Under the pieces are notes generated by a model. It ran no database searches, was not told where the DNA came from, and was given only the letters and a program-made list of their open reading frames with translations. A DNA stretch of 64,000 bases from Burhinus oedicnemus. Its lineage: Eukaryota; Chordata; Aves; Charadriiformes; Burhinidae. The stretch lies in assembly GCA_008921705.1 (NCBI GenBank), contig VFFE01007257.1, positions 3,191,903-3,255,902 on the forward strand. Reading direction: 5' to 3'. Each line of letters opens with the position of its first letter. Within the stretch, counting starts at the first letter, position 1. Both the position numbers and the translations under genes were made by a program. This document shows positions 49,323-62,170 of this stretch, one piece after another.

Positions 49323-52300
49323 AACTGCAGCAAGCTTTGCCCATTACCCTCGGGGTCCACAGGCAGCTCCTCTTGAACTGTCTTTGGCCAGGTTGGCTGG
49401 GTCTCCCTCTCTGCATGGCAAGCTCCAATGGCACCGCTCCTGCCATGTCCTGCTGCCTCTTGAAGCTTCCATTCCTTGAGAGTGCCTGCTTATCAGCTCC
49501 CTTGGCAGACAATCTCTTCTTTCCTCCAGGAGGTTCCTGTCCACAGTCACTTCAAACGAACGTAGTCTAACACAGAGCAAAAGAAAAATTAAACAAACTC
49601 CAAATATTTCTGTCACGATCTTTCACTTTTTTTAAGTACTCTTTCTTATAGCTTTGAAAAAGCAAAATTGTTCCATTGCTTACAACATACTACAAAAATT
49701 TTGTTGGGAAGAACACAAAAGAAATAGGAAAACACAAAGGAAAAGCAAGGAATGAGCTTCCACCGCCCAGTAAAAGTATTAAAAAAAAAAATCTGTTCCA
49801 ATAATATTTCTTCAGAACATATTAAAAAATTGTCATCCAGCTCAAACATTTATGATTACTCAAGTGGTAAAGCTTTGTAGCATACCACTTGGATTCCTTC
49901 TCAGATTCACAGAAGCTGGGAACATTACTGAACATATGAAAGAATCCCATGTAAGAGTGAAACCTCTAACATGTATGAGTGTATCCCAGCCACTGCCTCT
50001 CTGACAGAAGGGGAAAAGCTATTAAAAGTATTTTGTTTTCTCTTTTCTCAATGGGCACATTCTGCATCATCTGTTTGACACCACACCCATCTCCTCCCTT
50101 CACAAAAAAAATACAGTGCAGCACATAAAAGGTCACTCTTTAGAATAGTCATTCACTTCAGCAGGTTCTAAGCTGACATCATTTGCATTTTTTCCACAGA
50201 TGGAGCAGTGCAGGCGTGAACAATGCCTTTAGATTCACTGTTTATGTAAAATGTGGCAAGACTGATGAAAATTAAACCTCTGAGGCCAACCTCAAGACAG
50301 CTTACCAGTAAAACTTGCAAGCTTAAAGCAACTTTGTTAGCCTGAGGACACTGCTGAAGTGCATACCTTGATGTAGCCCCAGATTATTTCTAATTCACAT
50401 ACATACCACTGCAAGTAATTCCTAGTACTAATATATACTACAACTAATGTTGTCCATTCTGTCTACTGTTCTTTCTAAATTTCATGAAAATGTAATCTTA
50501 CTTGAAACGCATTACTATGATTAATTCAATATTTAATGTTCTTAAGCCTACATGAAAAAGAACCTTGTTTTGGCATTTGTATATAACATCGCCTTTGATC
50601 TATTTATTTTCTAATACATAATAATTCCACCCCACTCCCAAAAAAATAAAAAGTAATGAAGCATTCCTTTCCTTCCATAAAACAAATGCTAGTGCCGAGC
50701 CACTACTAAGTTTCACCTGTTAGACATGAAGAAGGTATATACAGAGCAGTTAATATCTGGGACATGTATCTAGGGGGTGAAAAAAAAAAAAAAAAAGGCA
50801 GGATTTTATCAGAAGTTAGAAAGGAACCAAAATCCACAACTGATTCTCTAAAAAGGGATAGACCTCACTTCCCTAGCATAGAAAAGAAATATACTGGGAG
50901 TTACACAGCATTGAAATATTTAATGCTTTTGAATTGAAATGAGAAAGATATTGCTTTAAAGTATTTCGCCTTCTATAATAATTTTTCTTTTTACTCTATT
51001 TTAAAAAGAAAGAGCTACTTCAGTGTTTTAATAAGCAGAAAATATTTTTAATAGAAAACAAAGAGTCTGTTTCAATAACTTTTTTAAAAAGAGGTTAAAG
51101 AGTAGCAAATTCTCTTAAGTAGTAATAAAAAAAAAAAGAGTTGCCATGGATATGAAACAAAAATGTATTCATCCCTACCCCCTCCAGCTAAAACACAAGT
51201 ATTTTAGACTACATTTGAAAGTGTTTCAAAATAAAACACCAGACATGATGTGTATTAACAACATAATTACTCTGTAAATGTTCACCACCAAGAGGCAAAA
51301 GTCTAAATGTCTTGATCCCACCACTCAGTAGTTACTTTACTTAACATCCCCAGAGAAGCAGATAGGCTACTTTTATGAACAGCCATGAACCCTTTTTCTC
51401 CATTAGTGAATGAACTCCAAGGTGGCCAGTTTTGGCCAAACTCTACATTCCTTAAATTGCCAGCTGTAACACTAACTAAAATAAGAAACAATCTGTTATC
51501 CTTTAGAAGAAAGGAGGAAGCAGAAAGCAGTAGAAAACAGGGTGTACAGAGTTATGAAAACCTATTTGAATATTGAACCTATTGATTTTTTTGTGTGTGT
51601 GACCCCTCAATCTATGGTTTTGTCAGTTTGCTTTAAATTAAACAAGACAGCACAACACTGAAAACGTTGACCTCATACATTTCAAATGAGGATGACAATA
51701 CATGCGTGGTAGAATCAACTATGGAAATTTTGGTATGGGCAGAATTTTAACTAGAAAATTAGTGTCTGGACAGAGCATCTCAATGTATAAAAGCTTGTTT
51801 AAACTCTAAGGAATTTATCAGAATCATGGCTGATCCATGTGTTTTGGTAGCTGAAGACACAGAGACCAGTCCAGCCCACAACAAAGAGCACAGATGCCTC
51901 TGTAAGTCACTCAAACAGAGAGCTCTACTTCATCCTCCATTAAATCCATCCATAAACACGAATTCAGTAGAGGCAGACTCTGTACTGGCAAGTCCAGTAT
52001 GGAGCTGCCAAATGGTCCTATGCTATCTAACATGCTGCGCAACAGGGATTCCACCCACTGAACCCTCTGAACATGGCTTACAGTTTTGTACCAATCCATA
52101 CACTTTGCATATCCTGGAGCTTGTACAAAAACTTTGTTTAAATATTCTTAAAAATGAAAGGTCAAACACCAGTCAGAAAAAACATAGAAATTAAGGCAGC
52201 CCCATGCACCTTAATTTAGTGAATCTGCATGCATGGCAACAAATAGCGCCTGCATGTATGTGTCCGAGTTGAATTTCCTTTAGTCTGGTAAAACGTAAAA

Positions 52301-52929
52301 ATCACTTTGAGGAAACTTCTCTCTTACGCACTCAATCATATTGTTAGAACCAAGGAGGACAAAGAGCTGAACTTCATTTCTTCAGGAAAGCAACCTACCA
52401 TCAGTTGGTGACCATGCAATTTGGCGCTTGGGAGTTAAACACTACCACTCCTTGTTCGTAAGGACTTTATTTTGTAATCTTCAGAAGGAATTAATAAACT
52501 TTGAATTTTCCCCCCTTAGGAAGTGACCAAAACCCACCAGTTTCTTGGCAGTTTCACCATTAGTTGACTTCCACAGAAGTTAGCAACCAAGCTGGCACAG
52601 GTAAAGCTGCAGCCCAGGCACCTCGGGCACCCACCCTTTGCACCAGCCAACACCAGCTGGAGGTTGCCACCAGCACACGAGCGATTTTAGAAAAGGAGGT
52701 AACAGACACAACCGCACAACGCAGCCACAGCATGGAAACTAAAGCTGTGGGAACAGCAATTCTCACCTTTTTTTCAGGTAAGCTTCCTAACAGCCATGTC
52801 CCCACAGCGCTAGTTGCCCAAAGGGGTAAGCCACAGTCAACTCCGCAGTTTCTGAAGGAGATAAACTGTGTAGGACTCACCAGGCAGAGAAAAGAAAAGT
52901 CCAACAAGCACCTGAACACGATTACAGCA
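49323..52929. other. Stretch without supported gene, GC-richer at its start
   Basis: Positions 49323-49560 are clearly richer in G and C than the surroundings and carry overlapping short open frames on both strands, but no family is seen. The rest is AT-rich. A 122-codon plus-strand frame at 51826-52194 and overlapping frames at 52560-53003 show no recognisable motifs. Confidence 0.55.
50780..50796 (+). repeat. Poly-A tract, 17 A
   Basis: Uninterrupted homopolymer. Confidence 0.9.
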
Positions 52930-53035
52930 GCGCTGGATGGCCAGCCTGCCACAGTCCCTTGAGAAACCAGAGCATTCACCTGCCGCACAGCAAGAATCAC
53001 CACCGGCTGTTTCCCCTCGCTCCCTCCCTCAGAGC

Positions 53036-53048
53036 TTCCAGAACATTC
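53036..53048. promoter_or_regulatory. Perfect three-unit heat-shock element
   Basis: TTCCAGAACATTC fits TTCnnGAAnnTTC exactly, the binding site for heat-shock factor trimers. It lies 33 bp from the GC box and about 60 bp from the nearer CCAAT box, a normal promoter-proximal position. Confidence 0.65.
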
Positions 53049-53109
53049 TGGGTCGCTAGGCAGACTTCGCCTCAGCGGTGCCCCCGCCCACAGCCCCCAC
53101 AGTCTTCAG

Positions 53110-53114
53110 CCAAT
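53110..53114 (+). promoter_or_regulatory. CCAAT box (NF-Y-type)
   Basis: CAGCCAATCCCG, a good NF-Y context, in the CpG island. Confidence 0.6.
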
Positions 53115-53145
53115 CCCGCTCGGGTTGGGGGCACGGGTTTTTTTG

Positions 53146-53150
53146 ATTGG
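53146..53150 (-). promoter_or_regulatory. CCAAT box on the minus strand
   Basis: GATTGGTGC is an inverted CCAAT box 32 bp from the plus-strand one. Paired CCAAT boxes in opposite orientation are common in bidirectional promoters. Confidence 0.55.
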
Positions 53151-55233
53151 TGCATTCGGACCCCTCCTTTCTCATGCCTCACGATCGCCCCCGCACCCCC
53201 GGGCCTCCCGCCCTCATCCGCAGCTGCTGGGGACAGCGGGGGTTGTTCCCGCCTTTACTGCCTGTGAGGAGAGAGGCAGCCCCGGTCTCTGTCTCTCCGG
53301 TCCTCCACATCCCCGAAGGTGAGGCAGAGAAAGGGAGGAAGGAAGGGGCCATAGGCGTTTGGGGGATGGAGGGATGTAAGCCCCCTTTTCCCCGCCAGGA
53401 AAAGCAGCGTGTGGAACAGGGACAGCCTTTGTCACTCAGGCCTTTTCCTTTCATGTCATCCTGCCATCCCACTGTGGGGGAATGCAGTGCTAGAGGAAGG
53501 TGCACATGCCCAGCTGCCACAGATCGTGTTTGTTTTTTCTCCTCTGGCTTTTCTCTATGGCGTTTTTGTTGGGCAAAGAATTTTTAATTTAAGGAAAATT
53601 CATACAAATGTTAAGATTCCAGTGGTATCTGCTAGACAAGAAAGGAGAAAGTACCCAGTCCACGTATAAGAAAGTTAGTACATTGAAAGGAAACGATTGC
53701 CTTTTGTCCCTCGACACAGCAAAAGCAGGAGCCCGCTTTAGGGGCTGCTTGATAAACCTTTTGTCCTGTCTTGTCTCCAACTCTTCTCTCATCCCCCAAA
53801 TCAGAGAGAAACATCCAAGCTGGAAACCTTTTAACTTACGTAATTGAAACTTGCTGAAGTCAAAACCAAATAGAAGTAGTTTCTTGTAGAGAACAATGTC
53901 AGAAAACTTTAATGATAAGTGACCCTGTCTTCCCCTGAAGTAGATTTCATCCTGCTGAAAGATCTAGCAGCAATGACAAGTGTCCAGTTCTCTTAAAGAC
54001 TTAAAACTATTACTTGAATCCGCGTGGAAAAAAAGTTGAGAGAAGAATAAATAGAGAAGCTAGAGCAAAATCAGCAGTTGTTAGGGTTACAGTACAGATC
54101 ACTTGAGGGGATTGTAACTACTTGGCCTCTAAGTGAAACTTAAAGGGATTTCCAAGGCATTGGTCCCAGTTTTATATTTGCCCGTTAGACGTAAGCTCAA
54201 TAGACTGTGAAGAAAGGAAGCAGAGAGGCTGCCCAACTGCTTTTTTTATTGGAACAACAGTGGTGATAAAAGATCAGTACAGCTTTGGGTGGAAACATGG
54301 AATTTATGAAACTAGAGGAATTTAAAACCTCAGGTGAAGTGAATTATTTTTGTCAAATATGTCAGTGCAGAGTATCAGGTAGGGCTTGATCAGGCAATGT
54401 GCAGCTCAAGAATGAGGAAATGGCCAGGCCGCTTTCTGGCTGCTACTCACTGCTCAGAGGACCAGAAGGCAGACATCTACTCCAGGTTAAGTCATCCATC
54501 AGACAAACATGAAATCTGGTTTCCATCATTCTGCAAACATACAGCTCTGAGAGTTCACTCTGGCCTGTCTTTTCATATTTACATCTCTCTAGCAGAATAG
54601 ATTAGAGCTATAGAAAAGGGCTCAGTGTAGACCCATAAGAAGGGGATAGATTTCACAGGTAGACTTTTCCTGAAAATTAACAGGGCTTAAGCAATACTAA
54701 TAGATAGGTAATTGTGTAGTTACAATAGAATCAGCTAATTAAAGTGATGCCAAATGGGAAATATCCACTGTTCTGTTTTGGCAGGCAACACAGAAAAAAT
54801 TACCCACTGCTTGTATGTATGCCTGAGCCATTTATATCTCTAATTCCAGACCATTTCTCTGTCTGCGTTAAGGATTAAAATCTCTTATGAAAGGAGTGTT
54901 AACAGGAGAAAAGCAAACAGGAAAGCTTAGTTTTGAGATGGTAGTTACATTCTGAAATTACAGGCTGGAAAGTGGTATCCTCCCATCCTGATCAAATTTG
55001 GTCTTTACAGTTCTTCAGAACATGCTTATTTATGGCAATGCCGAAGTTTCTTTTCACCAAACAGTAAAATCAGAAACCAAACTGGAATACACTAGTATTT
55101 AATTGTTTTTTTATAGTGTTAGCCTTCTAAAACAAGTATGAAGGAGAAATTGGGATTCTGGCCCATCTTCAGACTCAGTATCAAATATTTACTGAATCAG
55201 GGCCACACAGTTTGTTGAGGACTACTGAAGATT

Positions 55234-55254
55234 AAAAAAAAAAAAAAAAAAAAA
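55234..55254 (+). repeat. Poly-A tract, 21 A
   Basis: Uninterrupted homopolymer. Confidence 0.95.
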
Positions 55255-55640
55255 GTAAATTTATCCTATCCTTTTGCTACTGAGAGAATATTTGGGACAA
55301 GCATGGTGCCATCCTACTTAGACAGAAAACCAGAAATGGTTTGGCTGGACAACAGCTCCAGTCTCTGGCTGTGCATACGACTCACCCCCACTGGTGTGAA
55401 AGATGGAGCAAAGACAGAATAGATGAGAAAGCTAAAAAGTAAATAAATTTATTCAGTAAGTGCACAATTTTTATGAAATGCTGTCATTTTTATGAAAACA
55501 TGTTGTCATTCATTTTTATGCAAAAAATATGACGTATTATTTTTTCATCAGTTTTATGAAGGGGAAAGGGAGTGATCACTGCCTGTTTTAACCTGTAGAG
55601 TTTTTAGCAGCAAGAACAGTCTCTAGAAATAATAGGATGA

Positions 55641-55664
55641 AATAATAATAATAATAATAATAAT
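55641..55664 (+). repeat. (AAT)8 microsatellite
   Basis: Eight perfect AAT units. This is the longest trinucleotide run in the window. Confidence 0.95.
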
Positions 55665-56499
55665 ATTAAAAAATCTTTTAGTGGAAGCAGAGGGTGTAGG
55701 GATAATGTTGAAGAAATACTGGAAATCCATTTTCTCAAACTTTTTAAAGGTAGCCAGACAAGCCATTAGTAAAACTAATGTAAGGCATAATCCTACAATA
55801 GCAAAAATGACTACATGACTTAATGCATCCTTTCCATTTTTCTGTCTCCCACAATTCTTTTGATAATCTTATCATTGTGTAACCATCACAAGCAGCATCA
55901 CCAGAAGTAATGGTTAGCTATTCTCAGACCACTTTTAAATTATTCACAGCAGCTATGTTTCCATTTCTCTGACTCATTCTTTTAGAAATAACAGGAAGTA
56001 GAAAACATAGAAATGGAAGAGTTATGACATTACATTTTTAGAAAAACAGAAAGCTAAAAATTATCCGGTCTATTATTTCTTTTCTCAGCAATGCAAGAAA
56101 TATTGTCATCTTACAGAACAATGACCCACCAAAACACAAAAAAAAGCCAACCCAACACCAGAACTTGCTCAATGCTGGACAGATCCATAGGATCTTTCCA
56201 GCCACTCTTACAGGAAAAAGGACAAAATTAAAGATGAAGCTTTGCTAGGACAGAGACAAGACTTGGTGTTTTTGGGGATTTTGTTTTGTTCTGTTTTTAA
56301 ATTTTAATATTAATGAGCCTCTACGATAAGAGTAGCCTCAAAAGGACAATCTTGGCAGACACCTTTTAGTGCAACTTGCACAGGAAGAATGCTTTTAAAT
56401 GTTACACCCTTCCTGCCCTCCCCAAATACTTCAGTACTACTTTCTGGTTTAAAAAAAAAAGTCATCAAAAAAAGAATAATCATTTCAACTTAAGCTTTT

Positions 56500-56635
56500 T
56501 ATCAGAGATCTCCAAGTAATTTACAAAGGTCAGTTTTGTTATCCTTATTTTAGGGAAGAGAAGACTGGGGCACAAAGGAAAAAGGCAAAGAGTTCAAGGC
56601 AAAGAAACAGAAATGAGGTCTGAACCCCAAAAGCC
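56500..56635 (-). mobile_element. MIR-like ancient SINE, minus orientation
   Basis: The plus strand reads, in order, AATTTACAAAGG, TTATCCTTATTTTAGGGAAG, AGACTGGGGCACAAAGG, GCAAAGAGTTCAAGGCAAAG and GTCTGAACCCC. These match the reverse complement of MIR blocks (core CATTTTACAGATGAGGAAAC, then TGAGGCACAGAG, and the tRNA-like CGAACCC). High divergence is consistent with its age. A RepeatMasker run would settle the family and borders. Confidence 0.55.
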
Positions 56636-59600
56636 TACACACCAGCTCTCACTACCATCTAGAAGCTGGGCGGGTTTAAAAAGAGAACAAGTTCTCCACA
56701 GTGCATTTCACTGTCCTCACAGTAAAGCAAGACTGTAACAAATAAGTAAACTGGTATTTTTAGAAGGTGTAAGAGAGGGAGAAGACAGCAAACATGACAA
56801 GGGGATCGCCACTCTACAGCCCCTGTCTGCCACAAGAATATTCACTCTGTTGGAAGAACTCCTCTAAAGATTTTGTAAATTGGCTTCAGGGCTGCTCCCC
56901 CTTACAGAAACGCAGAAAAATACAGGGGGAAAAAGGCTTCTGAAAGGATGATCTGGCTCAAGATCTCTCTAGTAATAAACTATTGGACAGAATGTCTTAC
57001 ACAATCTTCCAAAAGCAATTCAAAATTACTTGGAAACAAGCCAGCTGGACTGGAAGCTGGCTGAAGAACTGCAGACAAATGGTGATGTTACACAGTAATG
57101 TATCAAGTTGTCCGCTCAGACACCAGGAAGAGCAGTGTTCTGTCAGGCCTTATTTAAAACATTGCTCTGCTCTGGAAAGTGACAAGATAAAATGGCACCT
57201 ACTTTCTCAACAAATCTGATCTATATATGTATCCAGTCACATCTAATTAGTGACAAAAGTTTATTGCTATTACTCCTGCAGAGCCAAAATAGTTTAGAGT
57301 TAACTGAAGGGTATTGCTGCTAGTACCTTATTGAAATAGTTTGGTAGGTTCCAGCCAGTTACAGCTGTACAATAGGTGATACAGAGGTGCCACTGGGGGT
57401 TTAATTCAGCAAATGGACTCTTTAATACCACTAGTAATGCTTGAAATGGGGAAAAAAATACCCCAACACCTGTGTGGCTCTCTGAACACAGCCAGAGTTT
57501 TCCAGACTGGCAGCCAGATCCCTCTTCTTGAGAGGTAAGTATGTTCAGTAGAGACTCATCAAGGTGGAACAACCATGGAGTCCCGTAATACTACATTTAC
57601 CAAGAAACTTTTCACAGTGAACTGAAATAGCGAGCTTGCTTGTGATTTAAAAGTGGCAAGTTATGGAAGTTCATCCCCTTTGCTAATGAACAAATGCAAA
57701 ATGGTGACCTAAAAGGAAAGTTAAAAAACCTTTAATAAACAGTAGATAAAATTGGCCTTTAAGTATCATTTCAGAATGTCAGTAATTCTACCCTTGAATC
57801 CTCTTAAAATGCTTTTAACATTCAATTTCTTAAATTGTACATAAGCTGCTTTAACTGGAATTATCTGAAGTGATAAAAAAGAATATATATTGTGATTGGG
57901 CATTCGTTTTCCTAGCCACAATGCTACTGAATGTCTTGGAAGCAGTACCAAATTCAGCATGTGGTATTGATCTATCTTAAAATAAACTAAGCTAAATAAT
58001 AAAATAGTCTAAGCTAAACACATGCAATATACTACAACATTAAAGGCTGTAGCATACCACATATAATGGATTTCTTGTGGTTCATGAGTAAGCGTCAAGT
58101 ATTGACTGCTCATAATAGAATCCAGCACAAATTAGGGATGGACAGGAGTCTCAGCAGACTCCAAATGATCAAATACTGTGAATTTCCAAAATGTAAACAG
58201 AAAACTGCCTCACAAAATAATGAAATAAAGTAAGAGCGAGAAATAAAGAGAAGAAATTAGACAGTGCTTTCTGGTAGATTTTGATATAATAACTAATACA
58301 TCCTCATTAATAAGCAGAAGACTGATCTGCCCAATTCTGGAAGATATCTTCCCACTTCATATAAGAATACTGTTTCTAGCAAATACCCGGGAAACAGGAA
58401 TGCAGCCTAGATTATTTTTCCCTCATGCTGCCGCACTTACTACTGCAGAAAGTCATATGTAATCCTTTGCAAAATATGCCTGGCATAAGGACTTGCTTAA
58501 TTGTTGCATTTTGAGATGCACATTTACCAGGAGAAGGTCTTACGGATGGCTTTTGTCCTATGGCCAACAATAAGAGAGCTTGCCATTTATCCTTAATTTG
58601 CCCTTACACTCCCCAAATGTGAAACAAACTGTTTCTACAGCAACAGAAGTCTAAAACACAAAGCAAAAAAAATGTTCGAAACCAAAACCAAACATCCCCT
58701 ACTTACCCATATGAAAACTTAGCAATATAACTGCGTTTTTCCCCACGCCGTAGGATGTTTTTGGAAAAAAATGCATGATCACAGTTCACAGAAAGGAAAC
58801 TCTGAATACAAACTTCATTGTTTCTTGCAGAAATGAATTAGTGTTAACTTTCACCATTTTTCATACATTTCAGCATGTTTATACTACTCCGAACTTTGGA
58901 ATTCATTCCATTTTTCATTGTGACCTGCAAAATGAGACTGAGACCTAAAGGTTACTACCATGCTGGATTATAAAAAGAGGCTCAATAGCAATAGCAGCAA
59001 TGTAATTAAAGATATTATTTCTCCCTGTAGACGTTGATTCTCTTACATTCTTACACCAATTTTCAGTATGACTACTGTACACTTTTTAAAAGTTAGGCAT
59101 CTGCTTAGAATAGCCATATGGCTGAATTTTGCATTTTAAGTTAAGTGACATGCTTACTTCTATTGCTTCAAAATTAGTCCTAAAATCAAGATCTTCCTTC
59201 AGGAATCCAAAAGACACTGTCAACTTATTCTAAAGAACATCAGTTTTCTTGATTATAACTGAAGCCCAGTAAACTTCACCTTGTTCTCTCACTTTGTTGC
59301 TTGTCAGTGCCCATGACAGGAACAGCATGGTATAAAAACAAGTTGTTGTCACTAAAAATTGGTAAATGTGACTAAACAAACAATAAAATGGGTAAAGAAA
59401 CTGCAATTTTTTGTAACTGCTTGTCAAGTGAAATCACACTTTGGAACACCTCATAGTGATGTTTTAAATATCTCCACAAATACATACTCCCATAGCCTAA
59501 TTTTTCTCATTGTTAAGGATTTTTTTCCCCTAATGTCTGATTTAAATGTTTTCTTTTATGCAGTAATTTCATGCTATTGCTCCTTATTATGCCATTTTCA

Positions 59601-60256
59601 GCCACTGTCAATAACACAACAGGGATTCTTGCTGCTCAATTATTTGTAGACATTTATGTCCCTATCATAGTCCCCCTTTGACTCCTTTTCTCCTGGTTGT
59701 GCATATCAAAGTGTGGTTCTGTCTGCAAAGTGTAAAGTGTATATAATAGGATATGGTGTTTATCATCCATCATTTGCCTTTGTACCGAAATGATACAAAA
59801 TTTGCATGTCAAAAGCCTTTCTCCCACTTCTCCAACTGCTAGAGCAGCAAACTCAGTCTGGGTTCTGAAAGTCAAGCTGTGTTCCTTCTGCTTCATACAT
59901 CATCTTTCTAATAAAAGTTCTACAGTGAGACCCAGCTGCAATTCTGCTGATGACGCATGCAACAAAATATATACCAGCTCATAGTATCATTGGCTCGACA
60001 GTTATAACAGAAGTAAAAACTAGATGCCACTCAAGTGATTGTGAGTGACTTGAATTAATCACCTGGAACAGAGTGATGTCAGTAGCTTATGCCCAGTATC
60101 TAGCAGAAGTCTTTCATTTAGATGTAAATTCTGGAGCTGAGCGTTGTGTACAAAATATTATCATTCTAGAATGTGAAGTACATAATCCTAAAACATTTTT
60201 ACAGGTTTAAAGTAGTGATTCATATTTTGCTCTTTTCTATTGAGTTGTTTTCCAAA

Positions 60257-60327
60257 AGTCCTCAACTGTCGTTAAATGTAGTTCCTTCTACAGTCAACAG
60301 TCCTCAACTATCGTTAAATGTAGTTCC
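60257..60327 (+). repeat. Degenerate tandem duplication, 29-bp units, period 42
   Basis: AGTCCTCAACTGTCGTTAAA... at 60257-60285 is repeated at 60299-60327 with a single G/A difference. Confidence 0.9.
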
Positions 60328-60334
60328 CGCAAAC

Positions 60335-60396
60335 TCTCACTGCAGGATTTAGACAATGTGGGATTTAGAATTCTCATTGCGGGATTTAGACAACGT
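60335..60396 (+). repeat. Adjacent degenerate duplication, 25-bp units, period 37
   Basis: TCTCACTGCAGGATTTAGAC... at 60335-60359 recurs at 60372-60396 with three changes. An extra partial unit (GGGATTTAGAA) lies between. Confidence 0.88.
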
Positions 60397-62170
60397 TCTT
60401 CTGACATCTGAGGGGAAAAAAGAAAATTAAAAGCTAATTGTGAGTTTTAACTGAATAACAGCTTGTTTAATTTAATATGTTTGAGAGCTGTCCACAATTA
60501 AGTCTCACAGTATAGGACACAGGTCCTTGCGTAATCTTTCTACCAGGGTGAAAGTTGCCAGCAGCCATCCACAGCTAGTGTTCAACCCATGGCAAAATGG
60601 TGTTTCGCTTCTGTAGGTCTTAGGGGCCCTATGTTACCTCCCAGATTTTCCTGTGTATGTCAGTGTGCTAAAGAACTAGACCTCTGTCCATTCCATGAGA
60701 AACTGTCCTGAACACACGATTGGGAACATGGTAATTTTTGTGATTGTCTAGTCCATGCTAAATACATCAGAAGGTAGGTACAGGCCATACACTTCTTGCA
60801 GTGAAAACTGCATGTCCTCCTTGACTTTTTGCCAGTCTGAACTTAGATTCACCTTTGCATGGAAGCCCAGAAAAAAGTCATAACCTTTGTGGAGCCACTA
60901 CCCTGACAAAAGCTCTCTCTGCAAATAAGTGGGCTTACGTTCATGCTGTGTGATGAACTAGAGCAGTTTTATGTAACATTGTATGTCCTGCAGGGTAATT
61001 TTTATATGTTTACCATGAATTTAAACATAAGGTCAGCATGTAGGCTTCATGTTGGTAGAGCTATTAGTACAGAGTCACCAGACCTTTCAAAAGTCATTGG
61101 CTTTGATTAGATTTGTGGTGTTAGTCTGGCATTGATTAAGGTCATAAAGGAAGCAAGTTATCTAAAGTATGCCAACTTGACTGGACTATGGCACAGAGAG
61201 TTTAATGTAGATTTCACAAATGACATTTAGTTCTTTTGAAAAGTGAGCATTGTTTCACTTGAACTTACAGTATCAGGGTTTGCTCTCCCCTGCCCACCAA
61301 TATCTAGCAACATAGATTAATATTAAAGTGTGGAAAAGTTTGTAGGGTTTTGTGGGGTTTTTGTTTTGAAGTAAGCACCTCAATTCTGTTTCTTTCTTGG
61401 AAACAGTTGACCATAAGGAGTTCAGAAGTCCTGAAAGCAGCTTTCTATTTCTCTGCCTATCCATATGCAGTGTAAAGAGAGGCCAGAACAAGCACAAAGC
61501 ACAGTGAGTAACAGAAGAAGCTTTTCTTTGGAGTTGTTTTGATACAAATCTTTCTCAGGCAAAAATGCGGTATTGGAACAAGGGAAAATGATAAATTAGG
61601 GCTGGACTATGTTTCTTTCATAAGGACAATATTAAAAAAGAATGCACAAAAGTGAGGTAAGATGAAACACAAAATGGAGCAATGACAGACTTCTGAAAGC
61701 AATAAGCAATTTGATTGAAACAGAAAAATTAATAGACTTTGTATGAGAAGACTAATACTTCAGACTGAAATACTTGAAGAGATTAAGGCAGAAACAGCAA
61801 AACGTAAAATGAAGAGTCCCTGTGATAGTAACTAGAGTGTTTGTACACTTAAGTTAGTCAGTGCAAAACAGTGTCATTAGACATGCTAGAAATCTGGTCT
61901 ACCTGTTCTTTAAGAACATTGGACGTATGATGTCACAATGTATTTCTGTGTTACATCACATCATGCTCAGGCTGACAGGTTATTTGAAACAATACTACTA
62001 TTTTCAAAATGCAGAGGTGCAAACCTTTCTTAAAGCCGTCTTCTGAGATTATTTGTTTTTAAATATATTTAATAAAATCCAGTAGTTACTGGAGACTGTA
62101 AATGCACTACTGTGCTACTCTGTATTTGTGGTATTTCAAATTTGATTGAAAACAATTAGCAGACGAGAGA

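Larger units (their letters stand above)
52930..53340. promoter_or_regulatory. CpG island, probable bidirectional promoter
   Basis: This is the only CpG-rich region of the window, with roughly twenty CpG in about 300 bp from 53020, against near absence elsewhere. It contains a heat-shock element (53036-53048), a GC box CCCCCGCCCA (53081-53090), a CCAAT box on the plus strand (53110-53114) and one on the minus strand (53146-53150). No TATA box is evident. Donor-like sequences face outward: GAAG then GTGAGG on plus after 53318, and GCAG then GTGAAT on minus before 52980. This suits short noncoding first exons on both strands. The minus-strand direction leads to the candidate exons. Confidence 0.7.

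Noticed and set aside
51826..52194. 122-codon plus-strand open frame with ATG
   Set aside because: It has no recognisable domain, no promoter and no splice context. Its length is within chance for 64 kb.
52560..53003. Overlapping 132- and 147-codon open frames on opposite strands beside the CpG island
   Set aside because: Higher GC lowers stop-codon frequency, so long frames are expected there. No motifs are seen.
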